The position numbers and the translations under genes were made by a program. Below are positions 7,275 through 15,011 of a stretch of 64,000 nucleotides of DNA, piece after piece (the stretch's first letter is position 1; each line of letters starts with the position of its first letter). Below the pieces are notes generated by a model, which was not told the origin of the DNA, did not search any database, and worked only from the letters and a program-made list of their open reading frames with translations. The stretch comes from Aeromonas caviae. Its GTDB lineage: Bacteria; Pseudomonadota; Gammaproteobacteria; Enterobacterales; Aeromonadaceae. The DNA lies in NCBI RefSeq assembly GCF_000819785.1, contig NZ_CDBK01000044.1:145668-209667 (forward strand), in the 5' to 3' direction.

Positions 7275-8543
7275 TCAGGCCTCCAGCGCCTGATCCAGAT
7301 CCGCCAGTATGTCCTCGATGGCTTCGATCCCCACCGACAGCCGGATCATCTCAGGTTTCACTCCAGCCTTGGCCTGCTCCTCTTCGCTCAACTGGCGATG
7401 GGTGGTGGAGGCGGGGTGGCAGGCCAGGGACTTGGCGTCGCCGATGTTGACCAGCCGCTTGAAGATCTTGAGGGTATCGTAGAAGCGCACGCCCGCCTCG
7501 TAGCCCCCCTTCAGGCCGAAGGAGAGGATGGCCGAGGGGCGACCGGCCATGTACTTCTCCGCCAGCGGGTAGTGGGGGTGACCCGGCAGACCGGCGTAGC
7601 TGACCCAGGCCACCTTGGGGTGATGCCTGAGGTGATGGGCGACCCGCAGGGCGTTGTCCACGTGGCGCTCCATGCGCAGGCTCAGGGTCTCCAGCCCTTG
7701 CAGCAGCAGGAAGGCGTTCATGGGAGCCAGGGCCGCGCCCGTGTTGCGCAGCGGCACGGTGCGCACCCGGCCGATGAAGGCCGCCGGGCCGAAGGCCTCG
7801 GTGTAGACCACCCCGTGATAAGAAGGCTCGGGTTGGGTCAGTTGGGGGAAGCGCTCGGCGTGATCCGCCCAGGGGAACTTGCCCGAGTCGACGATGACGC
7901 CCCCCAGGGAGTTGCCGTGGCCGCCGACATATTTGGTCAGGCTGTGCACCACGATGTCGGCGCCGTGTTCGATGGGTTTGCACAGCACCGGGGTGGCGAC
8001 CGTGTTGTCGACGATGAGCGGCACGCCGCGGGCGTGGGCGGCCTTGGCCAGGGCGGCGATGTCGACGATGTTGCCCGCCGGGTTGCCGATGCTCTCGCAA
8101 TAGACCGCCTTGGTCTTGTCGTCGATGAGGGCGGCGATGGCCTCGGCGCTGTCATCCTTGGCGAAGCGCACCTCGACCCCGAAGCTCGGCAGCATGTGGG
8201 CGAACAGGGTGTAGGTGCCACCATAGAGCTGGGGGGTGGAGACTATGTTGTCACCGGCGGCGGTCAGCGCCTGGATGGCGTAGGTGATGGCGGCGGAACC
8301 CGCCGAGACCACCAAGCCGGCGATCCCCCCTTCAAGGGCGGCCATCCGTTGTTCCAGCACATCGTTGGTGGGGTTCATGATGCGGGTGTAGATGTTGCCC
8401 GGTACCGCCAGATTGAACAAGTCCGCCCCGTGCTGGGCGCTCTCGAACTCGTAGGCCACCGTCTGGTAGATGGGCACGGCCACCGCCTTGGTGGCGGGAT
8501 CGCTGGAAAAGCCGTGGTGCAGGGCCAGGGTCGCATCTTTCAT
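7275..8543 (-). CDS. metY: O-acetylhomoserine sulfhydrylase (aminocarboxypropyltransferase)
   Basis: A 422-residue PLP enzyme of the Cys/Met metabolism family. Seen are YTRIMNPTNDVLEQRMAALEGG near residue 60, SAGSAAITYA, DNTVATP, and the PLP-lysine motif VVHSLTKYVGGHGNSLGG. The length and the long insertion after TYTLFAHMLPSFGVEVRF distinguish O-acetylhomoserine sulfhydrylases from shorter cystathionine synthases. It makes homocysteine from O-acetylhomoserine and sulfide, the direct sulfhydrylation route to methionine. ATG at 8543 has AAGGAG upstream; residues before it are not conserved. A MetJ-box-like octamer lies 39 bp upstream. The SgrT-like ORF is upstream on the same strand with no terminator with a T tract between them. 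Confidence 0.93.
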   Translation of the reverse strand: MKDATLALHHGFSSDPATKAVAVPIYQTVAYEFESAQHGADLFNLAVPGNIYTRIMNPTNDVLEQRMAALEGGIAGLVVSAGSAAITYAIQALTAAGDNIVSTPQLYGGTYTLFAHMLPSFGVEVRFAKDDSAEAIAALIDDKTKAVYCESIGNPAGNIVDIAALAKAAHARGVPLIVDNTVATPVLCKPIEHGADIVVHSLTKYVGGHGNSLGGVIVDSGKFPWADHAERFPQLTQPEPSYHGVVYTEAFGPAAFIGRVRTVPLRNTGAALAPMNAFLLLQGLETLSLRMERHVDNALRVAHHLRHHPKVAWVSYAGLPGHPHYPLAEKYMAGRPSAILSFGLKGGYEAGVRFYDTLKIFKRLVNIGDAKSLACHPASTTHRQLSEEEQAKAGVKPEMIRLSVGIEAIEDILADLDQALEA

Positions 8544-8581
8544 CACACACTCCTTGTTGGATGTCACCATTATGGATGGAT

Positions 8582-8589
8582 AGACGTCC
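8582..8589. promoter_or_regulatory. Candidate MetJ box upstream of metY
   Basis: AGACGTCC matches seven of eight bases of the MetJ consensus AGACGTCT and lies 39 bp upstream of the metY start. MetJ needs tandem boxes; the flanking octamers match only about half (GGATGGAT on one side), so the site is suggestive, not certain. Confidence 0.4.
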
Positions 8590-8682
8590 AATCTAGCAGT
8601 CCTGGCGCCGATGTAAACCACCCATTCCGGCAAAGCAATGCCGGGGGATGGGGGTGACCGGATGGCGTCGGTGACGGCAACC

Positions 8683-8859
8683 TCAGAGACGGCGGCGATA
8701 CTCCCTGTCGTCTATCTGGTGCATATCCCACTGCATCAGGCGGTTGAGCTGCACCATGGGATCTTCGACCAGCGTCAGAGGGCGGGGCAGGATCCTCAGG
8801 AAGTAGCGACGGAGGGTTTGCTGGATCCGGTTCGGTTTGAGGGGGGTGGCATGGCTCAT
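8683..8859 (-). CDS. sgrT: SgrT-like small protein (58 aa), divergent from sgrR
   Basis: A 58-codon ORF, easily missed because of its length. It starts at the ATG at 8859 with AGGAG seven bases upstream and is basic at the N-terminus. It contains RRYF near residues 17-20 and LNRLMQWD at 38-45. The E. coli SgrT protein (43 residues, as I remember it) has HYF near its start and GLMQWDD near its end, so both anchor motifs and their order are shared. SgrT is encoded within the SgrS RNA beside sgrR and blocks the glucose PTS permease PtsG under sugar-phosphate stress. The position beside an sgrR orthologue supports the call. No SgrS-like 3' end (hairpin with long U tract) is visible before metY, only a CCGGCA/TGCCGG hairpin at about 8629-8646 lacking U residues. 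Confidence 0.72.
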   Translation of the reverse strand: MSHATPLKPNRIQQTLRRYFLRILPRPLTLVEDPMVQLNRLMQWDMHQIDDREYRRRL

Positions 8860-8959
8860 GATGGTGCTCCTGTGCTGTGGTTCTCACGTTCGCCAGCAGT
8901 ATTGAGCTAAAATGCGGAAGTAAAAACTGATGACTTTCAGCCAATGGATTTCCTCTTTT

Positions 8960-10714
8960 ATGCCTACTAGCCGCCTTTATCAGCAATTTCAACGGCTCGC
9001 CCAGCAGCTTGGCTGTGACGAGCGGGAGATCAGCCTCGCCGAGGTGGCGGACCTGCTCTGCTGCACCCCCCGCAATGCCCGCCTGCTGCTGCGCCGCATG
9101 GAAGGGCAGGGCTGGCTGTGCTGGACGGCAGAAGCAGGGCGGGGGCGGCGCTCCCGCCTCACCCTGCTCGACAACCAGGAGAGCCTGACCCGGCGCCGAT
9201 TGCGGGATCTGCTGAGCCAGGGCCAGCTGGCGCAGGCGGTACGGCTGGCCGAAGATCGCCTGGATCTGCTCACCCCGCTGCTCATCGAGCAGCTCGGCCA
9301 GGCCACCCGGGAGGGGCGCCAGATCCTGCGGGTACCCTACTACCGGCCCCTGCCCGGTCTGTTGCCCACCGCGCCCTTGCGCCGCTCCGAAATTCACCTG
9401 AGCCGCCAGATCTTCAACGGTCTGACCCGGCGAAACGAGGAAAATGGGGAAATCGAGGGGGATCTCGCCCACTACTGGGAGTGTCTGGCCCCCTGTCACT
9501 GGCGCTTCTATCTGCGCCCCGTGGTGCGCTTTCACCATGGCCGCGAACTGGTGGTGGAGGATGTGATGGAGAGCCTGCAGGCCTTGCGGGATCGCCCGCT
9601 GTTCGCCCATCTGGCACGGCTGGAGAGCCGCTGGCCGCGCACTCTGGATCTTCATCTCGACAGCCCGGATCCTCTGCTGCCGCACCTGCTGGCCGAGCCG
9701 GTGGCGGCCATCCTGCCGCGGGAGCTCAAGGGGGAGGCGAATTTCGCCCTGCAGCCGGTGGGCACCGGCCCCTATCGGGTGAGCGCCAACGACCCCCTGC
9801 ACCTGTGCCTCGAAGCATTTGACGACTACTTCGGGCTGCGGGCCCTGCTCGACGAGATCGACATCTGGATGCTGCCGGAGCTGGCGGAGCGGCTGGAGAG
9901 CCACGTCAGGCTGGGCAGCGACACCCCGGAGCTTGGTTCCATGCGCGGGGAGTCCGAACTGGAATCCGGCTGCTACTTCCTGCTGCAGGACGACAGATCG
10001 GTCCCCCTGCAGGACCCGGCCCTGCGCCAGTGGCTGACCCGGCTGCTCAACCCCATCGCCCTGATGGCCCGGGTGGCACCCGAACTGCAGCGGGGCTGGA
10101 CCAGCGCATTGGGTCTCCTGCCCCACTGGCGCGAGAGCCTGCCTCTTCCCGAGCCCGGCCCGGTCAGCCTGCCAGCGCGGCTGGTACTGGCCTGCTTCAA
10201 CCAGCACCTGGAATTCAACGAGTGCGCCAGCGCCATGAGCAGCCTGCTGGCAGAGCAGGGGATCCAGCTCGAGGTACGTACCCTGGACTACGGCCGCTGG
10301 GTGAGCGGGGAGGATGAAGATGTGGATCTCTGGTTCGGCACCCTCAACCTGGAGCATGAGCACGCCTTCGCCCCTTACGCCTGGCTTCAGGGCACCCCCT
10401 TGCTGCGCCGGGTGTGGGGCGGCCAGCAGGCCCTGTGGCAGGGATTGACGCAGTGGCGCGCCCATGGTGAAGAGCCCGGCCCCCGCGCCCTGCTGGCCGA
10501 GGTGCAGCGCCAGAGCTGGTTCGTGCCGCTGTTTCACCACTGGCTGGAGCTGGAGAGCCGGGTCGGCGTGCACGGCGTGCGCATGACGGCCCTTGGCTGG
10601 TTCGATTTTCGCAGCGCCTGGTTAAAGCCCGAGCAGGTGGCGCAGGAGCCGGAAACCGGCGGTGGCTCTCACCCCCAGGCAGGGACGCTTGAGTCGGACG
10701 GGTTGGCGCGCTAG
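8960..10714 (+). CDS. sgrR: SgrR-type transcriptional regulator with solute-binding domain
   Basis: A 584-residue protein aligning with E. coli SgrR (551 aa) throughout: MPTSRL-x-QQF at the N-terminus, a winged-helix domain (about 1-115, with GRGRRSRLT), then an SBP_bac_5-like sugar/peptide binding domain (RRSEIHLSRQIFNGLTRRNEENGE; HWRFYLRPVVRFHHGREL) and the conserved ending LGWFDFRSAW. SgrR senses glucose-phosphate stress and activates sgrS/sgrT. The C-terminus has about 25 extra residues, rich in Gly, Ser and Glu. ATG at 8960 matches the family start; an in-frame ATG at 8930 would add ten residues. Divergent from the SgrT-like ORF with 100 bp between starts, which probably holds the shared control region. 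Confidence 0.92.
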   Translation: MPTSRLYQQFQRLAQQLGCDEREISLAEVADLLCCTPRNARLLLRRMEGQGWLCWTAEAGRGRRSRLTLLDNQESLTRRRLRDLLSQGQLAQAVRLAEDRLDLLTPLLIEQLGQATREGRQILRVPYYRPLPGLLPTAPLRRSEIHLSRQIFNGLTRRNEENGEIEGDLAHYWECLAPCHWRFYLRPVVRFHHGRELVVEDVMESLQALRDRPLFAHLARLESRWPRTLDLHLDSPDPLLPHLLAEPVAAILPRELKGEANFALQPVGTGPYRVSANDPLHLCLEAFDDYFGLRALLDEIDIWMLPELAERLESHVRLGSDTPELGSMRGESELESGCYFLLQDDRSVPLQDPALRQWLTRLLNPIALMARVAPELQRGWTSALGLLPHWRESLPLPEPGPVSLPARLVLACFNQHLEFNECASAMSSLLAEQGIQLEVRTLDYGRWVSGEDEDVDLWFGTLNLEHEHAFAPYAWLQGTPLLRRVWGGQQALWQGLTQWRAHGEEPGPRALLAEVQRQSWFVPLFHHWLELESRVGVHGVRMTALGWFDFRSAWLKPEQVAQEPETGGGSHPQAGTLESDGLAR

Positions 10715-10749
10715 CCTGTGCGCGGTCCTACGACAAGGAGTCGACATCC

Positions 10750-11145
10750 ATGCTGGAAATGCAGATCCAACCCCGTTTTCAAGAGACGGACGCCCTCGGC
10801 CACATCAACAACACGGTGCCGGCGGTCTGGTTTGAATCGGCCCGTGATCCCCTGTTTCGCCTCTTCTCGCCCGAGCTGGATGTGCATGACTGGCATCTGA
10901 TCATCGCGGGCTACACGGTGCAATTCAAACGGGAGCTGTTCTATGGTCAGATGGTGTCGATCAAGACCGGCGTGCGGCGTATCGGTACCAGCTCCTTCAC
11001 GCTCTGGCAGGAAGCCTGGCAGGGCGGCGAGCTGGCGGTGACCGCCGAGACGACCCTGATCCATTTTGACTACCGGACCCGGCAGTCCATCCCTTTGAGC
11101 GAGGCTCACCGGGAGGGACTGAGGGTCTGGCTGGTAGAGAGTTAA
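10750..11145 (+). CDS. Acyl-CoA thioesterase, 4HBT/YbgC-FadM type
   Basis: A 131-residue single hot-dog-fold protein. The pattern RFQETDALGHINNTVPAVWFESAR is the 4-hydroxybenzoyl-CoA thioesterase signature, with the catalytic Asp and the His/Asn pair; a second half has VSIKTGVRRIGTSSFTLWQE and a final beta strand TAETTLIHFD. Such enzymes hydrolyse short or medium acyl-CoA thioesters in the cytosol. The start has CAAGGAG ten bases upstream. It follows sgrR by 35 bp and may be cotranscribed with it, although the products have no known link. Substrate unknown. Confidence 0.88.
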   Translation: MLEMQIQPRFQETDALGHINNTVPAVWFESARDPLFRLFSPELDVHDWHLIIAGYTVQFKRELFYGQMVSIKTGVRRIGTSSFTLWQEAWQGGELAVTAETTLIHFDYRTRQSIPLSEAHREGLRVWLVES

Positions 11146-11175
11146 TCCGGCCTTCGGGCCCACCACAGGACACTT

Positions 11176-11889
11176 ATGCGCACAACCGCGATCGCCCTGA
11201 GCCTCGGCTTGGGACTGGGACTCTGCTCCCTGCCTTCATTTGCCGCCTCCCTGGCCGAGCAGTTCACCCTGATGGAGAAGGGGGCCGACAGCGCCCTCGA
11301 TACCCGCTTGTTCAGCCACGATGGCGTTGACATCAAGGCCTGGGTCGACGGCACGCCTGTCATCATCGCCGTGCCCATCCTGAACGAGCAGGGCAAACAG
11401 GAAGGGGAGAGCCGTTACTACTTCAAGGGCGGCAAGCTGTTCGGGGTGAAGGAGCCCGCCGCCCAGTTCGCCTTCGATGACAGTGGCAAGCTGACCCAAT
11501 GGCTGGACGACAAGGGGCAGCCTGCGGAGTTTGTCAGCAAGATGAGCATGCAGCAGCGGGAAGCCTGGCTGACCAGACGGGCGGCCGAGCTGGGCGGGTT
11601 GTTTGCACCGAGCACCGCCGAGGAGAAGGCTGACAAGGGGGGCGTCAAGCTCAAGGGGGCCGAGCTCGCCCAGTGGCTCTGCAATGGCAAGCTGATGGCG
11701 CTCGCCGGAGGTGACAAGGTGACCTTCGAGCCGGCCAAACTCAAAAGGAGTGCAGAGGGCATCAAGGGAGAGGTCTCCCTGCGCCAGGAGAAGGGGTGGC
11801 AGGATCTCTGCCTCACCTGCGAGGTGCAGGGCAACCGGGTGACTCGTCTCACCTGGCAGCCGCTGCCGGGTGCCAACAAGCCGCAGTAA
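11176..11889 (+). CDS. Exported hypothetical protein (237 aa)
   Basis: A classical signal peptide (MRTTAIALSLGLGLGLCSLPSFAA, cleavage about residue 23-24) predicts periplasmic location. The mature protein has an N-terminal beta-rich part (residues 25-100: YYFKGGKLFGVKEPAAQFAFDDSGKLTQWLDD, resembling antiparallel strand pairs) and a C-terminal half with LAQWLCNGKLMALAGGDKV and a pair of cysteines in DLCLTCEVQGN that could bind metal or form a disulfide. I do not recognise the family. It begins 30 bp after the thioesterase and ends at a strong terminator, so it may be the last gene of the sgrR-thioesterase unit. Confidence 0.75.
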   Translation: MRTTAIALSLGLGLGLCSLPSFAASLAEQFTLMEKGADSALDTRLFSHDGVDIKAWVDGTPVIIAVPILNEQGKQEGESRYYFKGGKLFGVKEPAAQFAFDDSGKLTQWLDDKGQPAEFVSKMSMQQREAWLTRRAAELGGLFAPSTAEEKADKGGVKLKGAELAQWLCNGKLMALAGGDKVTFEPAKLKRSAEGIKGEVSLRQEKGWQDLCLTCEVQGNRVTRLTWQPLPGANKPQ

Positions 11890-11909
11890 GGGCGGCAGCG
11901 TCAAAGAAT

Positions 11910-11935
11910 GGGGGCCCACTTGCGGGCCCCTTTTT
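11910..11935 (+). terminator. Rho-independent terminator
   Basis: The stem GGGGCCC/GGGCCCC with an ACTTGC loop and five T residues follows the exported hypothetical gene and faces the convergent foldase gene. Confidence 0.88.
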
Positions 11936-11943
11936 CATGCCGG

Positions 11944-12684
11944 TTACTGCTCGCCCAGGGTGAGCCGGGTGAGGGCCTCCACCCGTCGCCACTGACCGGG
12001 CTCGAACCAGCGTGCCAGGATCTCCGGCTGCTGGCTGGCACGGGCCTCGGCAGGCAGGGGCCTGATCTCGGCCAGATAGCCGGCCAGCTGCTGCTCGAAC
12101 CCCTGCTGGCTCTCTGCCAGCTGGTGCAATCGATCTGCCGCCTCCGGTCCCAACTGTTCGCGCAGTGCGGCGTCACGCCCGGCTGCGGGGAGTTGTTCCA
12201 GAGCCTGCAGATCGCCCAGCAGGCGGCTGTTGGCCTCCGCCTCCCGAAACCACTGGGGCTGCTCCGCCAGCCAGAGCTCCAGCTCGCTCGCCAGCAGCGG
12301 CTTATCGGCATCGTTGGCCTCCGTCAGCGCCTTGCGGCGCAGGGTCCACTGCTCCATCAGCCTGTCCTCGGCAAACAGCTGCTCCTGCTCGGCCGGGGTG
12401 AAGCGCTGCCTGCGCAACTGCTCGCGCTCGTCGAACAGCTTTTGCAAGCTGGCCAGGCCCGGATCCGCCGGCACCGTCAGGCTGCCCTCAGCCGCGAGAA
12501 AGGCTTCATGGCGGGCCTGCAGCGAGGACTTATCCGACGGCGGTGAGGCCTGCCTGACCAGAGGGGAAGCGGGCCCGGCATGTTGCGGCGAAGGGGCGGT
12601 TGCGTCAGCGGAGGTCCAATACTGCCAGCCCCCCAGCAGCAGGGCCGCCGCCAGCGGAGCAGCCATCAGCCATGCCCTGTTCAT
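11944..12684 (-). CDS. lifO: Divergent lipase foldase (lipase-specific chaperone)
   Basis: The call rests on position and architecture: the ATG overlaps the lipase stop by four bases, there is one N-terminal membrane anchor (LMAAPLAAALLLGGWQYW), a Pro/Ala-rich linker, then a long helical domain rich in Leu, Gln, Glu and Arg (QLRRQRFTPAEQEQLFAEDRLMEQW, LASELELWLAEQP). Lipase foldases hold an anchored helical scaffold that folds family I lipases in the periplasm before type II secretion. At 246 residues it is shorter than usual members, and I do not see the RxxFDY signature of the first mini-domain; the nearest sequence is RHEAFLAAEG. It is therefore a reduced or strongly diverged foldase. Symbol by function. 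Confidence 0.75.
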   Translation of the reverse strand: MNRAWLMAAPLAAALLLGGWQYWTSADATAPSPQHAGPASPLVRQASPPSDKSSLQARHEAFLAAEGSLTVPADPGLASLQKLFDEREQLRRQRFTPAEQEQLFAEDRLMEQWTLRRKALTEANDADKPLLASELELWLAEQPQWFREAEANSRLLGDLQALEQLPAAGRDAALREQLGPEAADRLHQLAESQQGFEQQLAGYLAEIRPLPAEARASQQPEILARWFEPGQWRRVEALTRLTLGEQ

Positions 12685-13592
12685 AGTCCCAGCCTCTGCA
12701 GGCGGTTGGCGTGCTGGCGATAGAGGTTGACCGGGTCGGTCTCGAACAGGTGGCGAATGCCGAACGACTGGTTCACCTCGTCCAGATGGTTCATGCGGTA
12801 GTGGGTGCCGATCACCTTGCCGAGGTGGCTGCTGCACACCCCGACCAGGCCGTCACTGGGCTCCTTGAAGAAGCTGCCGGTCAGCGCCAGCGCCGGATCC
12901 ACCGGATCCAGGATGTTGGTCATGGTGCCGCGTCCGCTCCAGGAAAAGTAGTAGACCCCGTTGGCGGCCTGCATGGGCCCTTCGCCGCAATGCTGGCTCG
13001 GCAGCCCTTCCGGATAGCGCTGGTTGAAGCGCTGGGCGCCGGTGCTGGTGAGGGCGTCGAGGGCTGCGAGGGGATCCTGCGGCAGCTGGCTGCCCCCGGA
13101 GAGCAGCGAGATGACCCCGGACAGGGCCGAGGCGGCGGCCACCGCCAGACCTTCGGCCGCCGAGCCCGGCGTCACCTTGGCCCGCACCAGGTCGGCGATC
13201 TCCGAGCCATGGTTGACCCCGCCCACGCTGGTGGCGGAAGCGACCAGCTCGGGGGCGACCGAAGCGACGTAGCGAATGGTGGGGCCACCGTGAGAGTGGC
13301 CGATGAGGTTCACCTTCTCCGCCCCCGTGATGGCGAGCACCTGCTGCACCTGCTTGAGCAGCTGTTCACCGCGAAGCTCCGAGCTCTGGGTGGCGGAGAC
13401 CTGTGCCACGTAGACCTTGGCGCCATCCCGGGTCAGGGCCTGGGGGATGCCGTAGAAGTAATCGACACCGAGCAGCTTGTCGAAACCGAACAGACCGTGC
13501 ACCAGCACTATGGGGTAGCGGGTCTGGGTATAACCGGCGCCCTGACCCAGCATGGGCAGGGCGCACAACAGCATCAATAGCCATCTTTTCAT
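12681..13592 (-). CDS. lip: Secreted triacylglycerol lipase, family I (foldase-dependent)
   Basis: A 303-residue alpha/beta hydrolase with a signal peptide (KRWLLMLLCALPMLGQG-A). Visible: the oxyanion loop YPIVLVHGLFGFD, the nucleophile elbow GHSHGG, SDGLVGVCSSHLGKVIG with the catalytic Asp region, and MNHLDEVN with the catalytic His and calcium ligands. Cysteines in SQHCGEG and GVCSS are placed as in the disulfide of Pseudomonas-type I.1/I.2 lipases. Such enzymes are exported by Sec, folded by a membrane foldase and secreted by the type II system. The foldase gene follows with a four-base overlap. ATG at 13592 was selected since it starts the signal peptide. Confidence 0.93.
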   Translation of the reverse strand: MKRWLLMLLCALPMLGQGAGYTQTRYPIVLVHGLFGFDKLLGVDYFYGIPQALTRDGAKVYVAQVSATQSSELRGEQLLKQVQQVLAITGAEKVNLIGHSHGGPTIRYVASVAPELVASATSVGGVNHGSEIADLVRAKVTPGSAAEGLAVAAASALSGVISLLSGGSQLPQDPLAALDALTSTGAQRFNQRYPEGLPSQHCGEGPMQAANGVYYFSWSGRGTMTNILDPVDPALALTGSFFKEPSDGLVGVCSSHLGKVIGTHYRMNHLDEVNQSFGIRHLFETDPVNLYRQHANRLQRLGL

Positions 13593-13897
13593 CTTCACCG
13601 TCCTTGTGAAAAAACCGGCTGCATTCTGGTCGTCACCGGGGGTCGTCACCGGGCAGCCACCGGCCTCATGCCAGTACCGGCAGCATGGTGGCTGAACTCA
13701 AATGTATCTGTGGATGGGATCACTAAACTGGGGATTGCAGAAAAACCCTACCCATATGGGCAAAAAAGGCGGCACCAACTATTCCTTGTGACTGCCCATT
13801 AAATAAGTTAAATAGTAATTATTATCATTTGAGTGGTCGAGTCATGACGGGAACCTGGGTGAAGGGGTGGGTCGGTACCACCGGAGCGGACAGCAGC
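13593..13897. other. Divergent intergenic region lip / TPR gene
   Basis: 305 bp without a gene. It holds a direct repeat of GGTCGTCACCGGG (about 13629-13654), a perfect ten-base palindrome CCCATATGGG (13752-13761), and an AT-rich stretch with a Fur-like box at 13814-13832. Promoters for both genes must lie here; no convincing hexamer pair could be chosen by eye. Confidence 0.6.
13814..13832. promoter_or_regulatory. Candidate Fur box upstream of TPR-sodA
   Basis: Read on the minus strand, the site contains AATGATAATAATTACT, which agrees at 13 of 16 positions with the core of the 19-base Fur consensus GATAATGATAATCATTATC. It lies 66 bp upstream of the TPR gene. Fur control of Mn-superoxide dismutase operons is known in several gammaproteobacteria. 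Confidence 0.6.
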
Positions 13898-14323
13898 ATG
13901 GCGCACTGGAAGGCGCAGACCCTGAGTGGCAACCGCCATTTCGATGCGGGGGAGTACGCCAGGGCGCTCGACTGCTATCAGCAGGCGCTGTGGCTTGCCC
14001 GCCAGCAGTTTGCCGACTGGCACGATGCCGACGAAGCGGTGGCGGCCCTGGTGGTGGCCCATCACAACCTGGCGGATCTGCTGGTGGCCATGACCCTGCC
14101 GGATCGGGCCGCCGACCTGCTGTGTCACATCCACGACTGCCTGCTGGCCACCAGCCAGTCCCCCACCAGTTCCGCTGCCCTGCGGGAGGCGGCTGTTCGC
14201 CACGCCCGCAGCACCCGTACCGAGCTGCTCGCCTTTCTGGGCAAACACGGTCATCACGACGGCATCCAGCGCAGCCTGGGTCAATGTCTGTGTCAGACCG
14301 GCTCTGCCCATCAACTGCATTGA
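13898..14323 (+). CDS. TPR-type protein upstream of sodA (OrfX-like)
   Basis: About 141 residues, helical, with a recognisable tetratricopeptide unit ([21 protein letters not shown], residues 11-31) followed by helices with [11 protein letters not shown] and a cluster of Cys and His residues in the second half ([17 protein letters not shown]). The gene ends 17 bp before sodA and shares its Fur-like box. In Pseudomonas aeruginosa an uncharacterised gene (orfX) similarly precedes the Mn-SOD gene in an iron-regulated operon; this looks like the counterpart. The ATG at 13898 begins the TPR; in-frame ATGs at 13829 and 13844 are possible but give an unconserved Gly/Trp-rich leader. Biochemical function unknown. 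Confidence 0.75.
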   Translation: MAHWKAQTLSGNRHFDAGEYARALDCYQQALWLARQQFADWHDADEAVAALVVAHHNLADLLVAMTLPDRAADLLCHIHDCLLATSQSPTSSAALREAAVRHARSTRTELLAFLGKHGHHDGIQRSLGQCLCQTGSAHQLH

Positions 14324-14340
14324 GCCCAACAGGAGAGACA

Positions 14341-14961
14341 ATGAACATGAGCCATACCCTACCAGCCCTTCCTTACGCCTATGACGCGCTGGAACCCCAT
14401 ATCGATGCAAAGACCATGGAGATCCATCACAGCCGTCACCATCAGACTTATGTCACCAACCTCAATGCCGCCCTGGCCGATCTGCCGGAGCTGGCTACCC
14501 TGCCGCTGGAGGCATTGCTTGCCCGTATCGACAGCCTGCCGGCCCAGGTTCAGGGGGCGGTGCGCAATCACGGCGGCGGCCACGCCAACCACAGCCTGTT
14601 CTGGCAGGTGATGAGTCCGCAGGGCGGCGGCGAGCCGGGCGGCGAGCTGGCCGCAGCGATCGAGCGGGATCTGGGTGGGCTGGAGGCCTTCAAGCAGGCC
14701 TTTACCCAGGCGGCGCTGAGCCGTTTTGGCAGCGGCTGGGCCTGGCTGGTGGTCGATGGGCGCGGCAAGTTGCAGGTGGTGAGCAGCGCGAACCAGGACA
14801 GCCCCCTGATGGAGGGGCTCACCCCCATACTCGGGCTGGATGTGTGGGAGCATGCCTACTACCTCAAGTACCAGAACAAGCGTCCCGATTACATAGCCGC
14901 GTTTTACAACGTGATCGACTGGGATGAGGTGGCACGGCGTTATGTGGCGGCGCTGGCCTGA
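14341..14961 (+). CDS. sodA: Superoxide dismutase (Mn)
   Basis: A 206-residue Fe/Mn-type SOD. Metal ligands are visible in order: [12 protein letters not shown] (His), [13 protein letters not shown] (His), [12 protein letters not shown] (Asp and His). [10 protein letters not shown] and SANQDSPL, with Gln in the second sphere, are characteristic of Mn-dependent SODs rather than Fe-SODs, which have AAQ-x-WNH. It has no signal peptide, so it is cytosolic. AGGAGAG precedes the ATG. It is cotranscribed with the TPR gene and lies behind a Fur-like site, consistent with induction of the Mn enzyme in iron shortage. Confidence 0.95.
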   Translation: MNMSHTLPALPYAYDALEPHIDAKTMEIHHSRHHQTYVTNLNAALADLPELATLPLEALLARIDSLPAQVQGAVRNHGGGHANHSLFWQVMSPQGGGEPGGELAAAIERDLGGLEAFKQAFTQAALSRFGSGWAWLVVDGRGKLQVVSSANQDSPLMEGLTPILGLDVWEHAYYLKYQNKRPDYIAAFYNVIDWDEVARRYVAALA

Positions 14962-14980
14962 CGACCCATTTCACCTGATG

Positions 14981-15011
14981 AAAGAGACCCGCCTGTTGGC
15001 GGGTCTCTTTT
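14981..15011. terminator. Bidirectional terminator between sodA and sanA
   Basis: A thirteen-base stem AAAGAGACCCGCC/GGCGGGTCTCTTT with a TGTT loop ends in TTTT on the plus strand. It serves sodA and overlaps the end of the convergent gene. Confidence 0.88.

Noticed and set aside
8570..10573. 667-codon minus-strand frame over sgrR
   Set aside because: Antisense to sgrR; the real minus-strand gene here is the 58-codon SgrT-like ORF in a different frame.
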